A stretch of 64,000 nt of DNA from Glycine soja (taxonomy: Eukaryota > Streptophyta > Magnoliopsida > Fabales > Fabaceae), in contig NC_041021.1 of assembly GCF_004193775.1 (NCBI RefSeq), positions 33,925,718-33,989,717 of the forward strand. The letters are read 5' to 3'. Numbering within the stretch: position 1 is the first letter of the stretch; each line of letters opens with the position of its first letter. Shown here piece by piece: positions 34,965 to 45,586 of the stretch. Below the pieces are notes generated by a model. That model saw nothing but the letters and a program-made list of their open reading frames with translations, searched no databases and was not told the origin of the DNA. The translations under genes were made by a program, and so were the position numbers.

Positions 34965-36498
34965 TGTTGGATCAAGTGGCCTCGGAATAATTAAGAAGGA
35001 GAGGTTGAATTAATTATTAACGAACCTTTACTAATTAAAAATCTATCCTTCTTAATATTACCAAAAGTAAAAACAATAATTAAAGTGTACAGCGGAAAAT
35101 AAAGAGTGTAGGGAAGAAGAAGACAAACACAAGAGTTTTATACTGGTTCGGCAACAACCCATGCCTACATCCAGTCCCCAAGCAACCTGCGGTCCTTGAG
35201 ATTTCTTTTCAACCTTGTAAAAATCCTTTTACAAGCAAAGATCCACAAGGGATGTACCCTCCCTTGTTCTCTTTGAACAACCTAATGGATGTACCCTCTG
35301 CTAGAACTGATCCAAAAGAGATGTACCCTCTCTTGTTCTCAGTTACAACAACCCAAGTAGATGTACCCTCTACTTGTACCACAAAGGATGTACCCTCCAA
35401 TGTGTTAAGACAAAGTTCTCAAGCGGTTAGTCCTTCGAAACTTTGTGAAGGGGGAAACAAAAGAATTCTCAGGCGGTTAGTCCTTTGAAATCTTTTGTTT
35501 ATGGGAAAGGGAAGAATCAAAAGAATTCTCAGACTGTGTCGTTTTGAATTCTTTGACAAGGGAGAAGGGAGACACAAAAGAATTCAGGCGATTAGTCCTT
35601 CGTTCTTTTGGAAAAGGGAGAAGAGAGACACAAAAAGAATTCAGGCGGTTAGTCCTTGGCGAATTCTTTTTGGCAAAGGGAGAAGGGAATGAAAAAGATG
35701 AATAACACAAGTTTTTGAACAAAGAACTTTTCTTGGAAGAGAAAGTTTTGAACAAAAACTTTTAGAAAGATGAAGAGAAGATGAAATAGAAAGTTTTGAA
35801 AGAAATGAAAGAAGATGTTGAAAGATAGAATGATTGAAAAAGATGATGGATCTGAATTAATTGAATTTTTGTTTCATGCCAAGGTCACATATTTATAGTT
35901 TCTTGATGACTCAAGTCAAAACTTGTAACTCTTGGCAATTCCTTTAAAACTAATCACTTAAAAAGATATGACTTTTGAAAGAATCTTCAGAAACAAGTCA
36001 CTTGAAGAAATGTGACTTTTAGAAATGAATTTTTCGAAAACAGTCATTGGTAATCGATTACCATAAAGGTGTAATCAATTACACATCACCAGATGTGACT
36101 CTTCATTTTGAATTTTGAAAATCTTAATGTTTTAAAACCACTGGTAATCGATTACTATAATATGGTAATCAATTACCAAAGAGTAAAACTCTTTGATAAT
36201 GATTTTGTGAAAACTTCTTGTGCTATTCAATGTTTTGAAAAACTTTTTAATACTTATCTTGATTAAGTCTTCTCTTGATTCTTGAATCTTTGAGTCTTGA
36301 ATCTTGATCTTGATTATTCTTGAATCTTGAATCTTCTTGATGAAACTTTCTCTTGAATCTTTCTCTTGATTCTTGAATTGTTCTTGACTCAATCTTGAAA
36401 TCATTCTCTTGGGCTTTTTGTCATCATCTTTGTTATCATCAAAACACCTTGAATCAATCTTGATTCATCATCATGAAGCAATGAAGTTTGCTTCTACA
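34965..36498 (-). repeat. Solo copia LTR inserted in the MULE transposase
   Basis: 1534 bp. In plus orientation it starts TGTTGGATCAAGTGGCC and ends TTGCTTCTACA, the same ends as the LTRs at 59624 and 63712. It is flanked by perfect 5-bp duplications GCCCA (34960-34964 and 36499-36503). No internal retrotransposon sequence is present, so it is a solo LTR left by recombination between two LTRs. Inside are repeated GATGTACCCTC units (35254-35395), repeated GAATTCTCAGGCGGTTAGTC units (35410-35670), TAATCGATTAC palindromes (36050-36170) and TCTTGAATCTTGA-type repeats (36260-36400). Confidence 0.92.
35889..35898 (-). promoter_or_regulatory. TATA box of the solo LTR
   Basis: The minus strand reads CTATAAATAT. 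The sister LTR has CTATAAAAG at the equivalent place (60380-60388). This is the probable LTR promoter, pointing to the left in window orientation. Confidence 0.5.
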
Positions 36499-37479
36499 GC
36501 CCAAACAACATTGTTTATATGTTCTCTCTCCAAATAGGCAAATGTAACTGAAAATGTCATCCCAATTGGTGTCACACCAACAATATCAAATAAAGACAAT
36601 CTGTATCTGTTTGTTTTATAGGTACTATCTATGAGAAATACCAAATTATAAGCATTGGTTAATTTCACTATATTGAGATGACTCCAAAATATATCACGTA
36701 CAACATCTTCATCCATCAATCTATGCCAATGAATATACTGATCCCATTCAAGAAGCTTCATTAGTTGTTGCATTCTACTATTATTGCCTCTTATAGAAGA
36801 ACGGTATGCATATCTTACATTGTATACTTGTTTCATTGTTGTAGAATTGTTGGAATTGTGCTCCTTCAATGTTAGAAGAATATTTTTTGGTTTGACCATT
36901 GACTTTGTCATATCACCAATAATAATTTTCTCATCCTTAGTTAGTCGACCAACATATGGATGTCCAAATAATGACTTAGCCAATGCATGATTATGACTCC
37001 CACATATTAATTTCACCATCCATCATTCACCTCCCAACAATGGTTTCGCTCGCAGCCTAAAGGGATACTCACATTTTTTACTGCCAGTAACTCTTCGTAC
37101 TAAATCTTTCTTGTATGCCTTATATTTTTCACTTCTCTCACAACCAATTAAAACATATGAGGTCCTTCCTCTATTTCTAGTATTTGTGTCTGACCTCATT
37201 ATCACCGCCACAAACCCAATATCGTACGCAACAGAGTGAGCTCAATGCAAAATGTCATCACGGATAGCTAACACCTACAAAAGAGATAATACATGTTTAG
37301 TCTTCAAGGGACATTCATTTACTTACTTTAACAAAATACAAAATCATATCAATACCTGAGAAGTATTGAAGGAATCAGACCATCAATATTTCCAAACACA
37401 CTAGGTTCCTCTCCATTATCTTAATTCATATTAACTTCTTCAAACATTATGATGTCATATATCCACTATCTTCATCCAT

Positions 37480-38039
37480 CTTAACAAAACATTAAAAAAA
37501 TTCAATGACAAACTAATGACCCCTAACGACACCACATATAATTCCAATTATTTATAAATAAATCTATTTATTTTAAACAACTTCCATGTTGAAATTTATT
37601 TTAAAATCTTTTACACTACTTAAGTATGTCGATATATCAAAATAGAGTGTTAATTAAGTTAGTGTTAACATAATTTATAGCTAGTTTTACACATAAAAAT
37701 AATAAATATTTGTGTCAAATTCACAATTTATTAGATAATTTTGTATAAAAAAATTAACTCCCCTTTAATATTTATCTACATCCATCTTTGTCTATATATA
37801 AATACATAAATATCAATGTAGCATCTAGATAACTTTCCATACAATCCAAATCGTAGTTCACCTTATATTTCATGTTGCAACACCATGAAAAAAAAAACAA
37901 TTATGATAGGATGGGTGAAATAAGGCCAAAAACAGAAATCTACTTAATGTAATAATATTTACACAAATATTATAAAAACTATAACTAAATTTATTAAAAA
38001 AACATTAAAAATATTTTTTTTAATTTTTAATAAAAATTT
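37480..38039. other. AT-rich spacer between MULE transposase start and terminal repeat
   Basis: No coding similarity. It probably contains the MULE promoter, but I cannot identify specific elements. Confidence 0.4.
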
Positions 38040-38460
38040 TAGGTTATACGGATTTGTACTCCGTATAATTCTTACGGATTGACAATTCGTATGAATCATA
38101 TGGATTGTCAATCTATATGAATCATATGGATTGCAAATCCGTCTGTTTATTAGCACAAACAGATCGAAGTTGCAGAAAAAACAAATGTACCTCCGTCATT
38201 TCATTGCAACAACAACCACCATGACAACCACAAACTGCCAACGAACCATTGTAACAATGCACCTCGATCAAACCAGACACAACAAGGAAGGAGGAGCGCA
38301 ACCACGATTCATGAAAATGAATGGTGTATGAAGAAAACAATGAACGAACAAAGGAATAAAAAGAAGTTAACAGGGCTAGTTTTGGAATTTTAATAAAAGT
38401 GTTGGGTGTAGAAGAAATTCTTCCGGTGTAGGAAGAAAATCCCTCCACTCTTTCCACCCC
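38040..38460. mobile_element. Right terminal region of the MULE
   Basis: Short repeats alternate between GAATCATATGGATTG and its variants at 38040-38140. The end (reverse complement GGGGTGGAAAGAGTGGAGGG, then TTCTTCCTACACCGGAAGAA) resembles the termini of legume MULEs with FAR1-like transposases. I did not find the matching left end between 31400 and 32978, so it may be lost or too diverged. Confidence 0.5.
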
Positions 38461-38512
38461 AATCTTTAATTTGTTTGATGTGATAGAAACCTGATTTCAT
38501 TAAGTAAAAATG

Positions 38513-38538
38513 CACAACAAAAATGCATTTTTGTTGTG
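38513..38538. repeat. 26-bp perfect palindrome
   Basis: Both strands read CACAACAAAAATG, centred on the TGCA at 38524-38527. Related words (ACACAACAAAAATGCATTT and TTTTTGTTGTGTATTTT) recur at 38588 and 38697, so it is part of a small repeat family, possibly a decayed CACTA-like element. Confidence 0.75.
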
Positions 38539-39125
38539 TTAATGGGTGTAAAATTCACAAAAAGTGCAATTCCGTTGAGCAATATACACAACAAAAATGC
38601 ATTTCCATTATGTATTATTTAAGTGAAATTCTAGAGAATGTTTGTTATCTTAAAATTTTCGTCAGTTTACATTCAACTAACACAACGAAATTATATTTTT
38701 GTTGTGTATTTTGCTCAATAAAATCATTTGAAAAAGAATGTTTGATATATTAGATCATAGAGCAAATGCCATATTTTCCGTTGTTGTTGCATTTTTCTTT
38801 TTGTTAGTTTCAATTTTTTTTTCTTTTGACAAACTTCAGTTGTTGTTGTTGCATGATAATCACAACGAGAGAAAAAAAAACTTTGAAAAAATCTTTATAT
38901 TAAAATATAGACAAATATAATTTATATATCAACATATACTTTCTTTTCTTTAAAATAAAAACAGAAATAAGTATATTTTAAACATTTCTATAAGTTTTTT
39001 TTTTTCAAAATAAGAGGTAAAAAGATAATAAAAATAAGTTTTCCAAATTCAACATCTCAATCAAGTATCTCCTGCTAATCAATAAAACCGTTCAACTTTT
39101 ATTTGCTTAACCCGTGTCTTTTTTT

Positions 39126-39508
39126 AGGGCCGTTTGATACATAATTTTTTTTTTCATTCCTGATAATTATATTTCTAAGAATTATATCTTCTAGAAATGT
39201 TATAAATATGTTTGATATGTCTTAGATGTTTTCGGGAATGAGATACATGAAAAAAATTAAAAAAAAAATCCTCTTCATGGAAATCTTTGTTACCCACCCT
39301 CTCTCATGGAAAAATTTCAGTGATAAACTTAATTAAAAAAAACTATTCTTAAGAAGAATGTTAAATTCGTAGAAATGATTTTTAAAATATTCATACTAAA
39401 TATAAAACTTTAACATTATTAATATAATATTTCTGGAAAACTTAAAAAGAATTATTAACCTAATATTTTTGGAAAACTTAAAAAGAATTTTCCTACCAAA
39501 CACCCTCT
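39126..39508. mobile_element. hAT-like MITE
   Basis: The left end AGGGCCGTTTGATACATAA and the reverse complement of the right end, AGGGTGTTTGGTAGGAAAA, are inverted. The interior is about 380 bp, A/T-rich and non-coding, with a short internal duplication (TGGAAAACTTAAAAAGAATT at 39432 and 39470). A clean 8-bp duplication was not recognised. Confidence 0.6.
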
Positions 39509-40406
39509 TAATATGATCTACAGAAATTCTTTCAATAGTATAATTGGGAAGAGTGTGAAATAATATTTTGTTAACATTTCTCCAGGGTCGTACATTCAAC
39601 AAGGCAACTAAGGTCATGGCCCAGAGCCCCCAAATTTATAAGGCCCCCAATTTTTTTTAATAGTAGTATTATTAATATAAATTATTTTTGAAAAGTCCAT
39701 AATCCATTTTTTAGTTTTTGCAAATGAAAAGTCACTTAAGAGTGACTCAGTCAATTTCTCAGCACCTGAACGTATAATCCCTATTGGCTACTTGTACGGT
39801 TTCAACATTAATGCAATTTAATTTTCTTTTGACAAAAAAAATGTCATTTTTGGATCAGCCTCTCCGTTTCCTCTCTAGTCTCTCTCATTCTCATTCTCTC
39901 TATTTTGAGTTCTCTACTACTACATTCAAACAATTATTTGACTTTTCAACTTTCATATAATCATATTCTAATTTGTAAATTGGTATACCCCACATCATGT
40001 GACCAACTCCAATGCTCCATCTCCAAGTGACACAAAGAGGATACTCACAAACGTTGTTAGCATCTCAAATTCTCAATAGGTTTGATCATTTCACTCATTT
40101 GCTTTGCATTTTAATTTATAAAGCAATTGATTGAATTGAAATTAAATTGAATGAACATTTACAAATTACAATTGTTAAATCTTATTTTTTTTTTATTGTT
40201 TATCATTGTAGGTGCAAGCAAAGTGATTGTCACTACAATTTGGATTTTGGATACTCGTAGATGTGACGGTGCATAGTCGCAACTTAAAGAAATTTTCATT
40301 CATGGATTTAATTTTTCACTTTCCAGGTTTTATTGTTTCATTATTATCTTCTTTTAATTTTAAAATAATTTTGCTTGTTATTTTTATTTTAGTCTATCAA
40401 CAAAAT

Positions 40407-43281
40407 ATGTCAAATAGAAAGTATGCATCTGGTTTTGAAAATTGAAAAAAAAAAGAATTGAAAAATTGATTCAATCTCAACAAGGCGCTCTTCATAAATT
40501 TGTTACTATTCATAAAAAGGATGTTACAACTAGTTCAACACATACAAATATGACAGAAAATTCTCATTTAGAAATTCCAAATAATATTAATACAGTAGAG
40601 CAAAATACTGATAATGAAAATATTCAAGAGGTAGAAAATCTTAACAATATGAATAGTCCTAATCCTAGTCAAGAACAAGAGGATAATGAAAATTTACAAT
40701 AAGATAGTTTAGAAACAAAAAGGAGCTCAATAGTACATCAAATGAAGTTTCTAAAAATATTTATGATCCAGGACAATGGAAAAATATTGATGAAAACTTT
40801 AGAGATTTAATTGTTGACAATGGTTCAATTAGATATAATGATATGCAATATCCAAAAGATGAAAATAATAGACATTTTTCTTCATTTTACTACCAAAAAG
40901 TAATGCCAAATGGAGGTACTAGATAAAGTGTATTGTTTTTTATGTAAGTTGTTTTGCTCAAAAAGTAGTGCTTGTATTGCTAATCAATTAGTTAATGAAG
41001 GTACTAAAGATTGGAAAAATATTGGTTCCAAGATTAAGAGTCATGAAACAACTTATGAACAAGTAACTAATATGGATAGATGGATCGAATTAGAAACAAG
41101 ATTGATAAAGAAAAATACAATTGATACGGATATCCAAGAACAAATTAACAAGGAGAAGGAACGTTGGGAGAAGGTTTTGGTAAGGATTATAACTATAATT
41201 GAATATCTTTCTAAAAAATAATTTAGCTTTTCATGGGATAAAGGAAAAAAATATACCAAAAATGCAATGGAAACATTTTGAGTTTGATTGAGTTGTTAGC
41301 GGAATTTGATCCAGTTATGCAAGAGCATGTTAAGCGTATAAAAAAAGGTGACCTTCATAATCATTACTTGAGTAAGACTATACAGAATGAACTTAGAGTG
41401 TGTTTGGATGGAGAAATTTAAAATTATGAGAAATTTTAAATTCTAAGAATTTTAAATACTTCAATTGAAATTCTTTTATTTTCAAAATTTTGTGTTTGGA
41501 TAAAAAAAATTAAAATTATGAGGATGAAAAAAATGAATGAAAAAAAAGAGAAGATATGATTGATGTGCTAGTTAAGTGTTGTTTCTCTATGCTCACACCT
41601 GATCGATATTTTAGGAGCTCAGACGATGTTTCTTGAAGAAGACGATAAGAAGAGAATTTCAATTTCTCACATTTTAAAAGGAAATTGAAATTCCAGATCT
41701 TTAGTTGTTTAAAATTCTGTTTTAAAATTCCAAAATTTTAAATTCTTCATAAAAAGCATCCAAACAATGAATTCTAAATTACAGAAATTCAAATTCTCTG
41801 ATAAATTACTTTCCTTAGTTAAAATTCTCTATCCAAACGCACTTATAGAATTGTTAACTTCTTAAATAAAAATTATTATACTAAAAAAAGTTAAAGATGC
41901 AAAATATTTTTCTATCATTCTTGATTGTACTTCGGATGTAAGCTATCAGGAGCAAATGACTCTTATTTTGAGATGTGTTGATACTTTCAGTTGTCCCGTC
42001 AAAATAGAAGAATACTTTTTAGAGCTTTTACAAGTCAATGACACAACAGGAAAATGTCTTTTTGAGGAATTTACTCGGGTATTAAAAAATATGACCTTGA
42101 TATTAATGATATAAGGGGGCAATTGTATGATAACAGGTCTAATATGAAAGGTAAAAATCAAGGAGTACAAAAGAGATTGCTGGACATAAACCCTAGAGCA
42201 TATTATACTCCTTGCAGTTGTCATAATTTGAATTTAGTTCTAGGTGATATGCCCAATTCATGTACAAGAGTTGTTTCTTTTTTTGGAGTTTTGCAACACA
42301 TTTATTCTTTGTTTTCTTCTTTGACCAAACGGTGGAAAATCTTACAAGAAAATGTATGTAAGTTTTCAGTTAAGTCACTATCTCAAACTAGATGGGAATG
42401 TAGAATTGAAAGTGTCAAAGCCATAAAGTTTCAAGCACCAAAAATAAAGGACGCAGCTGTTCAATTATCGAAAACTAGCGAAGATCCTAAGATAAAGAGT
42501 GAAGTAATATGTTTAGCAACTTATGAGATAGAAAATTTTGAATTTTTATTGGGAATGAATATTTGGTATGATATACTTTTTTATGTGAATTCTGTAAGTA
42601 AGATCATGCAATCTAAAGATATGCATATAGATGTTACTATAGATCACTTAAGAGACCTTATAACTTATTTGAAAAATTATAGGGAAAATGGTTTTGCATC
42701 TGCATTAGAATCCACCAAAGAAATGACTATTGAAATGGATATAGAGCCCAAGTTCAATGAAAAATGTAAGATTCATAGGAAAAAACATTTTGATGACATT
42801 ATTAGTAGTGAGATAGCTTATTTTGCTGAAGATTCTTTTCGCGTTGATCATTTTTTGTATATATGAGATCAGTGTATTTCTTCTATTGAGAGTTGATTTG
42901 AACAATTTTTAGAATACAAAAACATGTTTGGATTTTTATTTGATTCAAATAAATTTAAAATTTTGAGTGAAGATGAATTGAAAAAATATTGTATCAATCT
43001 TGAAAAGATTGAGTTTTGAGGACCATTCTGATATTGATGGTCTTGATTTGTTTTTAAAATTAAAGTTATTGATACTATTAACATTATCTATAATTGTTAC
43101 AATTGCTGAAAGAAGTTTTTCAAAATTAAAATTGATTAAAGTATATTTGTGATCAATTATGCTATAAAATAGATTGAATGGATTAGCTATGTTATCTGTT
43201 GAGAGTAAGATGTTAGAGTTACTTGATTATAGAACTTTAATAAATAATTTTACAGCTCAAAAAGCCAGAAAAATAACATAA
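40407..43281 (+). pseudogene. hAT transposase (zinc finger MYM-type 1-like), broken
   Basis: It starts MSNRKYASGFEN at 40407, a stop follows, then KKKRIEKLIQSQQGALHKFV. The TTF/MYM-type zinc finger region is YDPGQWKNIDENFRDLIVDN, YPKDENNRHFSSFYYQK and, in a shifted frame, KVYCFLCKLFCSKSSACI. The RNase H-like core shows LLAEFDPVMQEHVKRIKKGD, then after the [24 protein letters not shown] (the DCTSD-type aspartate motif), RGQLYDNRSNMKGKNQGVQK and YYTPCSCHNLNLVLGDM. The C-terminal hAT dimerisation block is IIVTIAERSFSKLKLIKVYL and NRLNGLAMLSVESKMLELLD, ending KARKIT at 43281. At least six stops or frameshifts plus the MITE make it non-functional. Confidence 0.88.
41396..41842. mobile_element. 447-bp PIF/Harbinger-type MITE inside the hAT transposase
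   Basis: The left end GAGTGTGTTTGGATGGAGAA and the reverse complement of the right end GTGCGTTTGGATAGAGAATT are inverted repeats. It is flanked by TTA at 41393-41395 and 41843-41845, the usual Tourist/Harbinger duplication. Without the element and one TTA, the host frame reads NELIEL, as expected for this transposase, which confirms the boundaries. Confidence 0.88.
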
Positions 43282-43695
43282 AAATCATTATTCTATATTA
43301 GCATTATAACATAAGCCTCTGTCTTTTCTTTTCTTTTTTTTGAAAAAAAATAGGTCCCTATCTTAATTTTTGCCTTAGGCCCCGAAATTCCTAGATACGG
43401 CCCTGCATTTCTCATAGTACTCAATATTGATCCAAAACAAATTAATAAATTAACAATCATGAACAATGAATAATTAAATTGAAAAAAAATCTTTAAGCTC
43501 TCTTAGATGATGCAGGGCAAGCAAAGACAAGCATAATATGGTGGGTTATGGTTATATGTATGCCTACCCAAGCGTGTAGCTAGCTTGTCCCAAATGTTGA
43601 CTAGTTGACCGAGGTTGATCCTTAATCCTATCCTTCACATTCAGTCAGAAAAATTAAAGTTAGCTCAAATGGAGAAAAGGGTTCTGCATTAGGAT

Positions 43696-43777
43696 GTGCT
43701 TTGCATTAGGGGATGTGGGTCAAAGTAAAGCAAGAGTGCTTTGCATTAGGATGTGGGTCAAAGTAAAGCAAGAGTGC
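43696..43777 (+). repeat. Two tandem copies of a 38-40-bp unit
   Basis: GTGCTTTGCATTAGG...ATGTGGGTCAAAGTAAAGCA occurs at 43696 and 43736. The copies differ only by a GG insertion. A third partial GTGCTTTG follows. No function is evident. Confidence 0.85.
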
Positions 43778-44674
43778 TTTGGTTGAATTGGGCTTACAAA
43801 TACCTAATCAATTCAGTGCAAAGTGTGTAAAGATGGAAGAAAACGTGGGAGTTCTAATAAATTAATAAAATACTTTCCAATCGATATCATTATTGTCCAA
43901 ATAAAGCTGGCATTAGCAAAACTGGTCGGCAATACCAAACGTTAACATCTAATACAAATTACTTTTGTTTGCACTACGATCTATTATTTCCTAAAATTTT
44001 TTATGTTGATTGTGCAAGTGCGTGTCTCAAAATTCTGCCATTCAAATTTTCTATCACTGGGTCGGTTCTAAAGGAGATATAAGAGTGATTTTGTGAGAAA
44101 CGATGAAGGGGAAGAAATAAGTTATGGATTTGAATTCTTTGACTAATAAAAATTAATAAACTAACAATTAATATTTAATGATAAAAAAAATTAGATCGAC
44201 TTCAAATTTATAGAAAAACATTTCTTTTTATTGAATTTACCCCTGCATTTGCTTAATTATGATATCCATGTTTAGGGCAACTCCAAGTAATTACGGGTTA
44301 TCAAAAATATTTTTTCAATCAAGATTAGCCTAACATGGATCAAACGTCGAATGAAAGGAGTTGACTCCAGTACTAAAATTATTACAATTTACGTACATAT
44401 TATTCAATAAACTGAGACGCCCTTGATATGAATCAAGTACATGTTAATCAGATGACTTGACGTTGTTACTTGCTGATGGACTTTGACACTTCTCATCATG
44501 GAATCGTTGTCTCTTATATATAAGGGCCAATTTATGTTCTTTTGAATTGGATTCGACAAATGATTCTAACACTGACCATGTTTACAGTCAGAAAGTGCCT
44601 ATGGTTTTAAAAACAATTTTCTTGTGAAAGGTCTTAATAATTAGTACTCTTACAAACTAGTTAAGAAATTAATT

Positions 44675-44995
44675 TTGGAATTTTATGTTTTAATAGTTAA
44701 TATGAGTTAATATTATAAAATAATTATATTAGTTATTTATTATTAATGAATTTTATTTAATGCGATCAAATTAAGTAAGTATATTACTAAATAAGATGAT
44801 ATAAATTTAAATGAGTAGATGTTAGGGCTGACTCATTAGAGAATAATGAAAATCCTATTAAATTAATATATTATAAGAAGGTTATGATCTATAATATACT
44901 CTCACACACATGGTTTTTTTTTTCCTTCCTATATGAAGAGTTGCAAAAATATTATTGAGGAATAAAAAGACCATGATTGATGAAGAATCATAAAG
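44675..44995 (+). repeat. Dispersed repeat, copy 1 (LTR-like)
   Basis: About 320 bp starting TTGGAATTTTATG, including GAGTTAATATTATAAAATAA and TTATAAGAAGGTTATGATCT. It matches 50273-50590 in the same orientation with roughly three-quarters identity. TTGGAATTTTTATTCCAATA-type starts are familiar from soybean LTRs, but no complete element is visible. Confidence 0.7.
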
Positions 44996-45542
44996 TTGTT
45001 GTTACATTATTCATTGTTTTTGTTTGTGATGGATTGATGTAAAGATCTTGCAACAATTATTGAAAAACGCTTGAATGATCAAGAACCATCTATGGATCGA
45101 GTATTTTATCTAATTCATGTTATAGATCACAGGACTTTGGTGAATTGTTCTAATATGTGTACATGTGAATTTTGATTTCTACATAAATAATAAAGAATAC
45201 TAAAACAAGGAATAAAGGTTGAAATTCCTACAATTAATAATATTTTTTATGAAATATTAGAATGAATAAAAAACCATGATAAAATGCATTAATAATATTT
45301 TTAAATGAAATTTTTTTATTTTTACATTTGATTTAAATATGATTTTGGTCGTTATTGTTTTAAGTCCTTAATTTTTTTGAAATTGAGTTTGTAATATTTT
45401 TTTTTTGTTTTTGATCCTTATTATTATGTTTTAGTCCTTTTAATATATTGTTTTTTTAATTCCTATAATTTTTATCATTAGCCCTTGTTAAAAAAATTAA
45501 AAAGGATTAAAGCAAATTATTCACATATTACAAAGATAAAAA

Positions 45543-45544
<2 letters not shown>

Positions 45545-45584
<40 letters not shown>
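45545..45584. repeat. (AT)n microsatellite, about 20 units
   Basis: An uninterrupted alternating A/T run of about 40 bp inside A/T-rich DNA. Such tracts are length-variable between accessions. Confidence 0.95.

Positions 45585-45586
<2 letters not shown>

Larger units (their letters stand above)
32978..37479 (-). pseudogene. MULE transposase (FAR1/mudrA-like) with C-terminal OTU-type protease domain, split by a solo LTR
   Basis: Read right to left. MDEDSGYMTS starts at 37479. The zinc-binding/FAR1-like region is RTSYVLIGCERSEKYKAYKK, CEYPFRLRAKPL and ICGSHNHALAKS. The MULE catalytic domain begins VFLIDSTYKTNRYRLSLFDI (about 36640). After the LTR insertion at 36498/34965 come VIVTDKDSALMNVVKTIF, LLCWFHINKNVK and ACSPWPMFVDYVKQTW. 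The SWIM region CGCIMRATHSLSCACKLARY follows at about 34200. Next, VDVKADGNCRYHEIAGLLVM (33703-33640) opens an OTU domain, continuing DSWSLVRNHLLKELAKW. The D and C of DGNC are kept, but the distal motif reads GHVYDNRFF where the family has NHF, so the presumed catalytic His is Arg. The end is LTTHYVDLEED at 32978. Stops near 37474, 37450 and 37021, a further stop near 34640 and a damaged splice donor near 34558 mark it as dead. Confidence 0.85.
39583..43405 (+). mobile_element. End-to-end hAT transposon with 8-bp target duplication
   Basis: The left end is CAGGGTCGTA and the right end, reverse-complemented, is CAGGGCCGTA. It is flanked by perfect 8-bp direct repeats CATTTCTC at 39575-39582 and 43406-43413, the hallmark of hAT transposition. 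Length is 3823 bp including a 447-bp MITE at 41396-41842. Its transposase gene (plus strand) spans most of the interior but is broken. Confidence 0.93.

Noticed and set aside
35209..35755. Open stretches in both directions across the solo LTR
   Set aside because: They arise from tandem LTR repeats (GATGTACCCTC and GGCGGTTAGTC units), and the same pattern recurs at 59940-60236. They are not genes.
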